From Ochlerotatus camptorhynchus (lineage: Eukaryota; Arthropoda; Insecta; Diptera; Culicidae): DNA of 64,000 bases. Made by a program: the position numbers and the translations under genes. The stretch is taken from the NCBI RefSeq assembly GCF_037179485.1, contig NW_027040507.1, positions 1,424,001-1,488,000 on the forward strand, read 5' to 3'. This document shows, in pieces, positions 45,702-55,834 of the stretch. Within the stretch, counting starts at the first letter, position 1, and every line of letters begins with the position of its first letter. Under the pieces are notes generated by a model. The model had not been told where the DNA came from. It ran no database searches and saw only the letters and a list, made by a program, of their open reading frames with translations.

Positions 45702-46400
45702 TTTTCACCTGCTAGGAGAAATAGATGAGAATGTGAGAAGCGAGAGAATATTATACGCTCACAGCAGTTTTCGCGAGAAAAACAACAGCGATTTCTTTTT
45801 TTCGGAGAGCATAAGCGGCAGATAAATCGTTTCTTTTTCAGTGAATTCTTGATGCCGATAATGATTTTTCACTTCTTTCATACGCCTGAAAATTCACTTT
45901 CCGCACGCCAACGACGATCCGAAATTAAGAAACAAAACAAAAGTTAGGGAACATCCATAATCAGCGGAAGAACAAACGAGACGTCGAATTTCCAAGCCTC
46001 AACTGTTAACATCACATTGGATTGGAACCGAACAATTTGGGGTGGTATTTTTTTTCGCTCTTGGTAGTTTTCAGAGCCAAATGGGTGATGAAATAGTATT
46101 TTCGTTGGTTTTTGAAGAGAGATATTTTCGGATTATGTATGAGAGAGGATAATGAATTATCGGTGAAAAAGGAGAGATGAAAATGTGAACGGTTCACAAC
46201 TCACCGAAAAGTAGCTTGAGTGAGGAAATGCTTATCGTGCAGCTGAGTGAGAATTTCTATCTCTGGTTCTGACATTCATTCCAAGAACCGAGTTTCAATT
46301 CATTGTCCTTATTTCGTTGCCGTTGGGTCAGTTGCCAAAAATTCCGTTTGTTTTTTGTTCTTCTTACTTCATATTCTGAGTATTTTTATAATTCAGTATG
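45702..46400. other. No gene recognised
   Basis: It may include the leader of the RTE element (45702 to about 45800). The remainder is A/T-rich and unassigned. Confidence 0.35.
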
Positions 46401-46433
46401 CTACCGTACCAGGGTCGCGATGCCTACATCGTG

Positions 46434-46672
46434 TTGATGGGGCTGCCATCTTAGGTTTAGTTGACACGATTCAACATTCCTTGTTTCAGCCGCTGGATGC
46501 CAGACCGACGCTGTTTGAGCCGCACCTCCTGGTGGACAGACGCTCGGGTTATTGTGTAGATGGGGCTGCCATCTTGGATTTAGCTGACACAATACAGCAT
46601 TTCTTTTTCAGCCGCTGGATGCCAGACAGACGCTGTTTGAGCCGCACCTCCTGGTGGACAGACGCTCGACGT
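46434..46672. repeat. Two tandem copies of a ~120-bp unit
   Basis: Units at about 46434-46551 and 46557-46672 share 'gatggggctgccatctt', 'cagccgctggatgccaga' and 'cgcacctcctggtggacag' with few differences. The function is unknown. Confidence 0.85.
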
Positions 46673-46949
46673 TTCGCACCTCCTCAGCCTTGCTATCATC
46701 ACGATATGGGTTAATCGTGATGACATTGCCCACACTCCGCTACCAGCACATATATGGGCATATACTGGCTGTCATCATCCGACACGTGGAAGCGTGAGGT
46801 AGGAGCTTGTGAAGACCAGAGCTATGTTGGACGCTCTTTCCCCTGTGGTCCTCACCATTATGGGGTGCGAAGTAAATCCCAAATAACGAGTCTTTGTGTT
46901 TTTTCGAAACTGGGAAATTTTTGGAGTTGGCTTGAAGTGTAGGGACCAA

Positions 46950-47280
46950 AAATCGATGTGTGGCGCCATTTTGAAATCCAAGATGGTGGCTTCCCGCTTC
47001 AGAAAAGCTTGGAAATTCTGTCAAATACCCCACAATATGGGTATTTTTGGAATCGGTGGGCCGTGTATGGACCAGAAATCCATGTTTGACGCCATTGGGA
47101 TCCAAGACGGTGGCTAGATGCCACCATCTTTGATTTCAAAATGGCGTCAGGCATGTATTTCATGACCCTACACGTCACGCCGATTCCAAAAATACCCATA
47201 TTGCGGGGTATTTGACAGGATTTTTCAGGTTTTCTCTTACTGAAAGCCACCATCTTGGATTTAAAAATGGCATCAGATAT
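46950..47280. repeat. Inverted pair of 'ccaagatggtggc' repeats
   Basis: The left part 'gccattttgaaatccaagat' continues to 'atgggtatttttggaatcgg'; the right part runs back through 'cgattccaaaaataccca' to 'gccaccatcttggat'. The centre is at about 47115-47125 ('gtggctagatgccac'). Similar words at 46870-46930 and 47765-47785 suggest further decayed units. Confidence 0.75.
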
Positions 47281-48010
47281 GGGTTGGACATATATCACAT
47301 GATCCACTTGTAGATCTCAAGATCTTTACTTCAGGGAGTTTTTTGTATTACCTAGAGCACGTATTTTTTTCAGCATTTCTACAAGCCTGTCAACTCGAGC
47401 AAAGGATTATACCAAATTGATAACAAGTTCTGATAAGCCTTAGGCTTATAACTGAAATATAATTGGCAGTGTTTTTTTTTTTCTCACCATGTGGATAATA
47501 TATGAAGTTTTGAGCTAACCTTGCATCATTTCATATTCTTTCATGATACCAACTGATAACAAAATTAGTCGAGGTTGATAACTAAATTAGTTATGCGATA
47601 ACAACTGAAAACAAAATGATATCTGGAATAACAAGACTTGTTTTCAAGATGATATCAGGTTGTTATTTTACTTTACTCGGGAAGTATACGAACCCCCGCT
47701 TTTTTTCACAAATGGAGAATTCAGTGTGTTGGTTATTGGATAGTATTTCCTAATTTTTCGTAATCTGGAAGCCACCAACTTGGATTTCCGGTTCTGGTTA
47801 TGGGCCATTTGACAATATTTGCAATACACTTTTTTACGAACTTTAAATATTTTGTTTACATTACTTCTGTGCTTTACGCTTAGCATCTTGAACTATGTTT
47901 TACGAATTAAATCACAAATAACAAGTTGTTTACGCACTGATTTGATTTACGATTTACGGAGGTTACCGCGTATCCTCAGAACTTATCAGCATCGGAATAT
48001 CCTTGGATTT
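47281..48010. other. No gene recognised
   Basis: 'gataacaa'-type words recur at 47420-47660, possibly a decayed MITE. Nothing else is assignable. Confidence 0.3.
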
Positions 48011-48731
48011 TGACGTAGGACTACGTCTGTGATTTCTATATCGGGGTACACTTTGTGAAAACCAAAAATAGAACATGTAACAAAATTATGAAAGATTTTG
48101 AACGTTAATAACTTAGCTGCCCCTGGACCAATTTCAATAATTTTACCACCAATCGATCAGAAATATTTGTATCGATCGCATCTGTGTTAATTTAAAACGT
48201 TATCATTTTAAAATTTTCACTATTGAAAAATGCACGAATGTGCAACTGTTGATATGATAATTAAAATTATCACCGACTGCCTGCCAAAAGCAATTTCCCT
48301 AACACAGATTTCAAAGTTGAATTCCATCCGGTCTCACCAAACGGTGTTTATTCAATCACCGCGTGGTGAGTGGTGGTGTTATCCAGTACACAACGAAAGA
48401 CTAGCCATCAAAGCTGCCCTGTCCAGTCGTCGGTTTCAGCAGCAGCAGTGCTTTTGGCGTGTGGCGTGGAACATTGTTCTCCAGTACACAACGAAAGGCT
48501 GCCTGCAAGCAGTGAGCTGCAGCCCACATGAACATCCATAGAAGGAGGAAGAAGCCGTACCGCTATTGATCGAAATCAGTAGCTCTTCGTAAGTTTCTAT
48601 GTCAAGCGCGTCATACTAAAGAGTATAAACAGAGAGAACCCCGCTAAAATTCCTATTCCTACGCAAAACACAAGCTCCTGCTGCAGTTAACAAATAAGAT
48701 TTAGTATATAAGACCACGTAGTCCTACGTCA
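48011..48731. repeat. Segment bounded by inverted 16-bp repeats
   Basis: 'tgacgtaggactacgt' at 48011-48026 and its exact complement at 48716-48731. The 16-mer is itself nearly palindromic, which weakens the evidence for a transposon. The interior includes a direct repeat, 'ccagtacacaacgaaag', at about 48381 and 48481. No coding assignment. Confidence 0.5.
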
Positions 48732-49053
48732 TCATGGCGTACAACCCCATAGGGCGGTCCCTTGTAGTTTTTTTAGAACTCTCTCAGAACTTATTTGGTC
48801 TATTCATTAAAAAAAGAAACAGGAATCCTTTCACAAACGGCATGGAATTTTCCCCAGAACAATAAAAGCCTTCAACTCTGAACATAAAATTCTCCGGGAG
48901 CTCGCACAATAACATCTGAACTCATTCTACGTTTGACTTGGAGTTGTATTCAAAACTCTCTTAAATTTATTTCCTTAACCCCATCGAATTATTCTTTAAA
49001 ATACTTTGGTGTTTACCCTAAAACCTACACAGCCATTCCATCAGAAGCGGAGA

Positions 49054-49650
49054 GGAAATCGATACTGCACCGTGATTACGATTGATGTGAAGAATGCATT
49101 CAATACTGCCAGCTGGGAGGCCATCGCCAAGGTGCTCCATAGAATGAGGGTTCCAGACTACCTCTGCAGGATTCTAAGTAGTTACTTCCAGAACCGGGTC
49201 CTGGTCTGCGCGACAGACACGAGGCAAAAACCGCTTAGAATCACGGCGGGAGTTCCCCAAGGCTCCATTCTAGGTCCCACGCTGTGGAACGGAATGTATC
49301 ATGGCGTGCTGACGCTCAAGCTGTTGAGATCGTTGGCTTTGTGGACGATGTCGTCTTGACGGTAACCGGTGAGACGCTGGAAGAAGAGGAAATGCTAGCG
49401 GCCGAGGCGATAGATACGATTGGTAACTGAATGCAAGGAGCGAAGCTGCAAATAGCCCACCACAAGACAGAAGTGATGTTGGTCAGTAACTGCAAAGCAG
49501 TGCAGTGGGCAGAAATCACCGTTGGAGAGTATCTGGGAGTGATGATCGACGAGCGGCTAAGCTTTAACAGCCACATTGAATATGCTTGCGAGAAGGCGGC
49601 GAAGGTCATCAACGCAATATCCAGAATCATGCCGGACAATTCTGGTCCAG
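49054..49650 (+). pseudogene. R1-like reverse transcriptase fragment
   Basis: 'YCTVITIDVKNAFNTASW' (motif A), 'AGVPQGSILGPTLWN' (motif B) and, after a frameshift near 49300, 'VEIVGFVDDVVLTVTG' (motif C). The thumb part follows a stop near 49430 ('VGEYLGVMIDERLSF'). Interrupted at 49651 by a SINE. FVDD together with the downstream CCHC tail places it near R1-type elements. The fingers and endonuclease are absent because of 5' truncation. Confidence 0.85.
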
Positions 49651-49651
49651 C

Positions 49652-49741
49652 GGCGCCAGTGGTGTAGTGGTAAGCGTGATTACCTCTTACCCCAGCAGAC
49701 CTGGGTTCCATCCCAGTCGGCGCCGCCGGGATGTTCTGAGG

Positions 49742-49794
<53 letters not shown>

Positions 49795-50001
49795 TATAGT
49801 CACTTTAACACTCTTGGGTCATTCGTGACTTGTCCGGGGGTGAGATTTGAACTCGTGACTTTGGCGTGAGAGGTATGGATGTTAACCACTACGCCGGGGT
49901 CGCCCCCTGTTCTGAGGCATAACATCTCTATAAGTAAAGCCGTTGGTCCCGATTCATGAGTTGATGGGTCGATAGGTAGGGTCCAGGTGTGGGAGCTGCC
50001 T
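49652..50001 (+). mobile_element. SINE (GGCGCC family), 3'-shortened, interrupted
   Basis: Head at 49652-49726 with box A 'tggtgtagtgg' and a box-B-like 'gggttccatccc'. The body resumes after the inner insertion (49921 onward, 'aagccgttggtcc', 'gagttgatgggtcgatagg') and stops at 'gggagctgcct' without a poly(A) tail. 'ggtccagc' occurs at both edges, but about 20 codons of the host RT are missing. The 3' end may therefore have been lost by a deletion. Confidence 0.8.
49745..49907 (-). mobile_element. Second SINE family nested in the first
   Basis: A minus-strand tRNA-like head (box A 'ggcgtagtggtta' at 49883-49895; box B 'gagttcaaatctc' at 49842-49854) is followed by a short body and an uninterrupted run of 49 T (49744-49792), i.e. 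a poly(A) tail. The 13-bp duplications 'tgttctgaggcat' lie at 49732-49744 and 49908-49920. The head differs from both other SINE families in the window. The pure long tail suggests a young insertion. Confidence 0.92.
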
Positions 50002-50008
50002 ACGGAGG

Positions 50009-50678
50009 TCCAGCCTGGATTGAAGCGCTTAAAACGAAGCAGAACCAAAGGAAATTGAGCAGTACGTTCCGACTCATGGCCATGCGAGTCGTGAGTGCGT
50101 ACAGAACCATTTCGATGGAGGCAGTATGCGTTATCGCCGGTATGATCCCAATCGGCATCACCTTGGCGGAGGACTACGAGAGCTATATGACGAGAGAAGC
50201 CAGAGGAGTACGAAAAATGGTGAGAACGGAGTCGATGGCTAAGTGGCAGCAGGAGTGGGATGCAGCAGAGAACGGTAGATGGTCACACAGGCTAATACCG
50301 ATTCTTTCGACCTGGGTGAACAGGAAGCATGGAGAAGTCAACTTCCATGGCTGCTTCAGAAAGTACCTACATCGGTTCGGACACATAACGTCACCCTTCT
50401 GTCCGGAATGTGGGAATGTGGAAGAATTACCAGAGCACGTGGTCTTCGAATGTCCTAGATTTGATGCTGTGCGAGAGGAGATGCTCGCCCTTAGCACGGA
50501 GAATGTCGTCGAAGAAATGTGTCGAGAGGAGGGCACCTTTAACGCCGCCAGCAGAGCAGTAACGCAGATCATGTCACCGCTGCAGCGAAAATGGCGGGAA
50601 GACCAACTAGAAAGTAGTAATGTGCTCACACAAGTGCGAACTGAAAGCCGAAGCCGGGAGAACTCTCCGTCAGAGTAG
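50009..50678 (+). pseudogene. R1-like ORF2 C-terminal domain with CCHC
   Basis: Continuous frame from 'YGGPAWIEALK', where the thumb resumes after the SINE, through 'RVVSAYRTISMEAVCVIAGMIP'. It reaches the zinc-binding 'CPECGNVEELPEHVVFECPRF' (CX2C, His, Cys) and stops at 50678. The downstream 3' UTR has 'ggttttagtgcggtaagaa'. This half is uninterrupted, in contrast to the broken RT half. Confidence 0.85.
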
Positions 50679-50947
50679 GCTGTATCCACCACCAGGGATA
50701 ACCGAGTAGAACGTGACGCTGGGAGCTAAATGGCTCACAAATTGGAGAGACGATCAGCGAACTGGAAGCGCCAATAAGCTGAGGTAAAGTGAGGTGCGTA
50801 ATGCACGGCCCCCTCCAAAATAATACGACAAGTGGTTCCGGGGGAAAAGGGCAACGCGTCCAAGGAGGTTTTAGTGCGGTAAGAATCCAGTCATCAAGCG
50901 GTGGCACGATGGCCTTTTGAAGGTTTCCTCCTTGCCAAAAAAAAACA

Positions 50948-51120
50948 CACACAGCCATTCCATAGCAAAATGATGTAGTGGTTCTCAGAATTTCGTAAAA
51001 ATTGGTAGTTGTTTTCTTATAGCAAAATATTAGGCCTTATTTTTTTGTATTTTGTGATTAGGTCATCCATGTTCCATCGTTAGGGTGGCCTAGAACTTAA
51101 AATTCATAACTTTTGAACCA
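50948..51120. mobile_element. Terminus of a foldback element related to 33.9-35.8 kb
   Basis: 'cagccattccatagcaaaa', then 'gtggttctc', 'aattggtag' and 'aaaatatta', mirrors the right end of the 33867-35820 element in inverted order. 'cattcataacttttgaacca'-like words continue to about 51120. The other half of this copy is not recognisable left of the R1 insertion. Confidence 0.6.
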
Positions 51121-52389
51121 CTGTGCTGATTTCAAATATTAAAATTGTAACGTCGTGCGTTTATTTCGTTTCAATTTTTAGTTTTGTTTAGAATAACTAT
51201 GGTTTGTATTTGAATCTTGTAATTAATTAAGAATTTCAATGCAATGCAAAAAAAAGCGATTCGTTTCCAATGCAATGTAGCAAAAAGCTTCGTGATACGT
51301 ACATTTGTCGGGATTTTTATGGCAAGATAAAAGTGAGCTTGTAGATATGAAGCTTTTATAGCATGCTAGCAGATGTAGCTTTTGTTTATAGATTGGGAAA
51401 TACGTGAAAGAGATAGGATTCAAATGAACACCTGAGTAAAATGGCTAAGACGAACATTGATTTTTCGAGCCATATCCGATCATTTTATCTTTAAGAAACT
51501 CCGTGGTTTCTTGGGAAAAAGAAATTCTAGTCTCTGCCATTTCGCTAACGAATCGGCTGCAAAGCAGTGGTGTTTGACGCGGTTTTCAAGGTCGTCAGTC
51601 AAGTGTGAACTCAGTGAAATTCGATCAAAAAGATTAAGGTGATTGATTTAAAAGAAGTGTTCGAGTCAGTTAATTAATTCGATAGCTCTTTTTGTGCATT
51701 TAGATTGTTCTTGCCTGTAGCAAGAAGTTCGCGTTTCAAACCGCTGTGTAGATGGTGTGTCTAAATACAAAAAGGTAATTGTTAATAAATTTTGCAAATA
51801 TAAATATTAGATGAGTAATTTTGTGATTTCGCGTTGGACAGTTCGTTCAACGGGCTTTTTTGTACGGACTGTAATTTTCGGCGAGTTCGGCTTCCATCGT
51901 CGCCGGACCGTCTGGTTTGTCGTGGCGTCAACTTGGCCGCCATTTCTGTCCGTTGGATTCGGACAAGATCCGGATGCATTGCGAAGGCCCGCCTCTTGTA
52001 GGTAGATAAATGGAGCGTCGTGAAGTCGCTAGTTTTGCTAAGCGAAATTTTCTCCAAGGGTCGCCAAAAGCCGTTGGTAGAGTCCCCATTACATTACAAC
52101 CCCGGGGACCGTGACATTCGAGAGCTCGGACCGCAGAAGTACGAAGCCAATTGCGTACCTCGGTTCAGATTTTAACCAAAGAGGAGAAGATTACATTTCA
52201 TCTCGGGCGGTTATAGCGGAAACATAGTACGCGAAGCCGTGCGACGGTACGTTGGTCTCTCTCTTCCGCGGAGCGAATCTCCCGGGAAATGCACGACTCC
52301 GTCGATGCTCAGCTCTCTAGAAAGCAAATAGGAAGCCTAACGTCCAGCCGCCACTACCTCCGCGCCTCTAATTTCGGCCATACCGCACA
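51121..52389. other. Higher-complexity sequence, no gene assigned
   Basis: 51450-52380 has a more even base composition than its surroundings, and short frames on both strands (for example 51782-52057 minus) without domains. It could be a host untranslated exon, promoter region or old retroelement leader. Nothing decides between these. Confidence 0.3.
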
Positions 52390-52510
52390 CGGGTAGGGTT
52401 ACCATATGGTATCCTAAAGGAGGACATGTCCTCCTTTTTCGAATGTTTTTACATGTCCTCCTTTTGCCTCAAAATGTCCTCCTTTTTAATCCATGAATAT
52501 TTTCAAGTAA
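52390..52510. repeat. TGTCCTCCTTTT repeat with palindromic start
   Basis: 'ttaccatatggta' is an inverted pair. It is followed by three 'tgtcctcctttt' units at about 52429, 52455 and 52477, the first preceded by its own complement 'aaaggaggaca'. It is probably one end of a MITE. Confidence 0.55.
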
Positions 52511-52644
52511 AATGTTAATAAATAAATTTTCCATTTTATTTTGACGCAACCTCATCCAAGGCTTTGAAGTTATTAAACGGACGTTTTCGTGCAAAACAGT
52601 TCACTAGTTCATTTTCAAGTATGTACAGAACCGGTCATATTATA

Positions 52645-52955
52645 AAGGGTCTAGTATAAGAGAGGAGCGGACTGGCTGGTTTTAAGCCAAAAGGAACTGT
52701 CAAAGCCAGAGCCAATCGAACAGCGACTATCTTGATCTAAGAGAAGAGTAGACAATACGGGGACGAAAACGAACCACTTTTCTGTCAAACGCGAACCAGC
52801 TCGTGATTGGCCGATTTGAAGTCCGTAAGAGAGAGATAGAGATAGAGATAAAAAAAAGTAAGAAGCCAGTTGTATCTTAGATCTGGATTGCATACCAGGC
52901 AGAGGTTGCCAAGGCAGTTTGTTTTGAATCTACTCCTCTCTTAAGTCATATTAAA
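52645..52955. mobile_element. Possible MITE, taagagaggag ends
   Basis: 'agtataagagaggagcgga' near 52651 faces 'tctactcctctcttaagtc' near 52929 in inverted orientation, flanked by 'aaagggtc' and 'aaagggc'. The interior includes an AGAGAT microsatellite at about 52828-52850. The ends are only about 20 bp and imperfect. Confidence 0.5.
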
Positions 52956-53599
52956 GGGCTAATTGTAAAGTGTTTGGCACTCCAAAAAAGTTCAAAGAGC
53001 TGTAATGTTTTAGTATGTGCATTTAAATTGCTGAAATTTGAGCTGCTGGTTGATTAAATATTCAAAATTTACCGGTATTTTTAGAGCAATGAAAAATTGA
53101 CTCTGCATGAAGGATGAGTTATTTCGGTAAAACGCTTCTTGTTTGAACACCGTTTTTAAAACTGTAATTTCTTGAAGCACAATCAATCAAATCAATCATA
53201 CTTTTTTTTTATTTATAGTCTCGTCTTCTCTGATCTCAAAATACTCATAGTGCAGTGTATTTTAAGCAATTTTGAAACATGAAAGTCATCATGGATTCAG
53301 AAATGATACTATTCGTTGACCATAAATTCTGATGTTTTCGAATAAAATAATGTTTCGACTAGAAAAAAAATAGTAGTAGTTCATTCTGCTTGACGAGCGA
53401 ACAATTTGAAAAATGGTAACCAAATAAGATGCGTTTTACTAAAATCATTGGAAGTTTAAGCTGATTCAACTTTTTAAGCCCATAATAATTCCGTTATTTT
53501 TTTATTATTTAACCACCCAGCAGTAAGAATTTCAGAATCTTCAATACTCATATTAAAAAGTTGCAGAAGTTTTTTAGAAGGACAAAATAACCAGCATTC
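52956..53599. other. AT-rich spacer
   Basis: No gene or clear repeat seen. Confidence 0.35.
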
Positions 53600-54230
53600 A
53601 TTCCTCGCCGATAGCTTGAAGTAGCCGGACGTAGTTTGTTCGTGTCTCCGTTGCGGGTATTGGTTTCGTAGCCGGTGGAGTTTTTTTTCCCACCATAGTG
53701 GTTTTTTATATCGCGCGTTATTCCTACCGTGGACGAAGTTCAGTGCCCAAGGCAACCGCAGTCAGCAGAGGAAGTAGCCACCTTTAGCGACGCTATAGGT
53801 GGACTATCATCTCACCGTCATCATCTCATCACCACTTCAAAGCAGCAAGCAACAACAATAAAGCAGCAAACGGAGTGGCTGCACCAGCTCACACAGCCGG
53901 CACCGGCCGGTGTTAAGTATACCTACTATACAATAGTCTTCTCTAGCCCATTGCCGCGCTTTTGTTATAAAATTTTGCGCGTGGCTTTGCCCTCTCCCCT
54001 GATAGGGTTGTGAGGGCTATAGTGGTGCAACTTCTTGCAACTAGTGAAAAGTTTTTTTTTTTTTTTTTTTTGATAATTTTGTTTTTGTTTTGCTTGGTTG
54101 TTTATACACTGGGCAACAAAATATTAACATCTAGTAGTTAAGTAGTTTAATTGGTGAAGGTTTTTTTTTTTTAGTTTTTTTTTTTTCCTTTCCTTTTTAA
54201 GCGGTTGTGCACCGCTTTTGCGCAACACTC
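53600..54230 (+). other. Probable 5' leader of a Jockey-type LINE
   Basis: A moderately GC-rich sequence directly upstream of the gag-like ORF1, with several T homopolymers (54053-54072, 54162-54190). Jockey-type elements have an internal promoter at the start of such leaders, but I cannot point to its exact first base. Confidence 0.45.
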
Positions 54231-55501
54231 ATGGCGTCTTCGGATACCTACGTTGCGCGAACTAGATACTACCAACCGTCTTTTTTCGGCCCAAAAATAA
54301 ACCTTTGAAAACTCTCGACATTTCGAGAGATTTGCTGCGGAAGTATCCGGGAATCTTGGTACATAAGGAGAGATTCAATAAACTGCGTGTAGAAGCACCG
54401 ACTTATGATGTGGCAAATAAAATTGCTGAACATGAGCTGTTTAGTGTTGAGTACAACATCTACATCCCTTCTCGAGATGTGGAGATAGAAGGTGTGGTCT
54501 CCGACGCGAGTCTGAGTGTCGAGGATTTAAAACGAGCATCGGGTTGCTTCAAAAACTCGAAAATCGGTCAGCAGGTACAGATACTGGATGTTAGGCAACT
54601 GCATTCAGTATCTTTGCAAGATGACAAGAAAGTTTATCAGCATTCAGACTCGTTTCGGGTGACTTTCGCTGGTTCAGTTCTCCCAAACTTTGTCAAAGTT
54701 GATGGTGCTTTTTTTCCGGTGCGGTTGTTTGTACAGAGGGTATATAATTGTACCAACTGCAAAAGGCTGGGACACTCAGCCAGCCATTGCGGCAACAAAA
54801 CTCGTTGTGGCAAATGTGGTGAAAACCACAAAGAGGATTCTTGCCACAAAGAATCAGTAAAATGCGCTTATTGTGGCGAGAATCCTCACCCCTTGCATGA
54901 GTGCCCGATGTACAAGCAGCACTCCGATAAAGTGCAGCGTTCAATCTCTGGACGCTCCAAGCAGTCATATGCACAAATGGTGAAGGCTGCATCAGCCGTC
55001 CAAGATGAAAATCAATTTTCGATTTTGTCAGCTGAAGAATCGGACTCTGACTCATCCGATGAGGGTGACTCTACGGTGGTACACGCACCTTTGAAAACGA
55101 ACGGATCCTCAAAACGAAAATGCTCCTCCCCGAAAGTGCGCCGTAAGAAAACTAAAGTCACTCCCAGAGGATTGCAAAATTCCCAGGGTAATGGGGATGA
55201 AAAAATTAAATCGAAGGCTCCTACTGCTCCACTTCCTGGCTGCAGTAAGGATTTTCCGCCATTACCCAACAAAGAAAAGAAAAACAAAAAAGCTGCTCCT
55301 CAAACTTCTCAAAAGAAATCCAAGTCCGAACGCGGTTTGCTAGCTTTTTCGGACATTGTGGAATTCATATTAAATATGTTCAACATACAAGACCCTCTTA
55401 GAAGCTTAGTTTCTGCCTTGCTTCCAACATTAGAATCATATCTTAAGCAATTGACTGTTTCATGGCCCCTCCTTGCATCAATCATATCTTTCGATGGATA
55501 A
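54231..55501 (+). pseudogene. Jockey-type ORF1, gag-like, one frameshift
   Basis: ATG at 54231 ('MASSDTYVARTRYY'). The frame shifts in a T run near 54281 and continues for 398 codons to the stop at 55499-55501. Three zinc knuckles lie in the centre at about 54751-54905: 'CTNCKRLGHSASHC', 'CGKCGENHKEDSC' and 'CAYCGENPHPLHEC'. An acidic Ser/Asp stretch ('EESDSDSSDEGD'), a basic stretch and a hydrophobic C-terminus follow. The rest is clean, so this copy is fairly young. Part of the same ORF1 family occurs on the minus strand at 62.4-64 kb. Confidence 0.85.
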
Positions 55502-55834
55502 TTCGTCGAACGAGGTTGAAGATATGATCACTGTGCTACAGTGGAACTGCCGTAGTCTAGTGCCTAAACTAGACTCGTTCAAATTTTTACTTCACAATTC
55601 TGATTGTGATATATTTGCTCTCTGTGAAACATGGCTTTCTTCCGATAAAGAACTCAACTTCCACGATTTTAACATTATACGCCTGGATAGAGACGATTCT
55701 TATGGAGGAGTACTTTTAGGGATCAAAAAGTGCTACCCTTTCTACAAAATTTCCCTTCCTGCTCTATCAGGCGTCGAAATCGTCGCTTGCCAAATAAATG
55801 TGAAGAACAAAGACCTTTGCATAGCTTCAGTTTA
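55494..55834 (+). pseudogene. Jockey-type ORF2, endonuclease N-terminus
   Basis: ATG at 55494 overlaps the ORF1 stop in the octamer ATGGATAA. The product shows 'VLQWNCRSLVPKLDSF' and 'DIFALCETWLSSDKEL', the Asn and Glu motifs of the AP-like endonuclease. It is interrupted at a TA by the DD37E element 55835-57130. Beyond the element the frame meets a stop almost at once and no RT follows, so the LINE was already truncated or decayed there. Confidence 0.8.

Larger units (their letters stand above)
49042..50947 (+). mobile_element. R1-like LINE, 5'-truncated, with 15-bp duplication
   Basis: Duplications 'acacagccattccat' lie at 49027-49041 and 50948-50962. The element opens inside RT and ends with a 3' UTR and an A tail at about 50937-50945. 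A SINE, itself carrying another SINE, separates the RT from the C-terminal domain. The target is the terminus of a foldback element like the one ending at 35820. Confidence 0.85.

Noticed and set aside
49576..49869. Open frames with long Phe runs
   Set aside because: They are translations of the poly(T) tract of the inner SINE.
51450..51790. Possible host 5' exon with a donor-like 'aaaaaggtaatt'
   Set aside because: There is no coding sequence, no acceptor partner and no promoter element strong enough to support a gene call.
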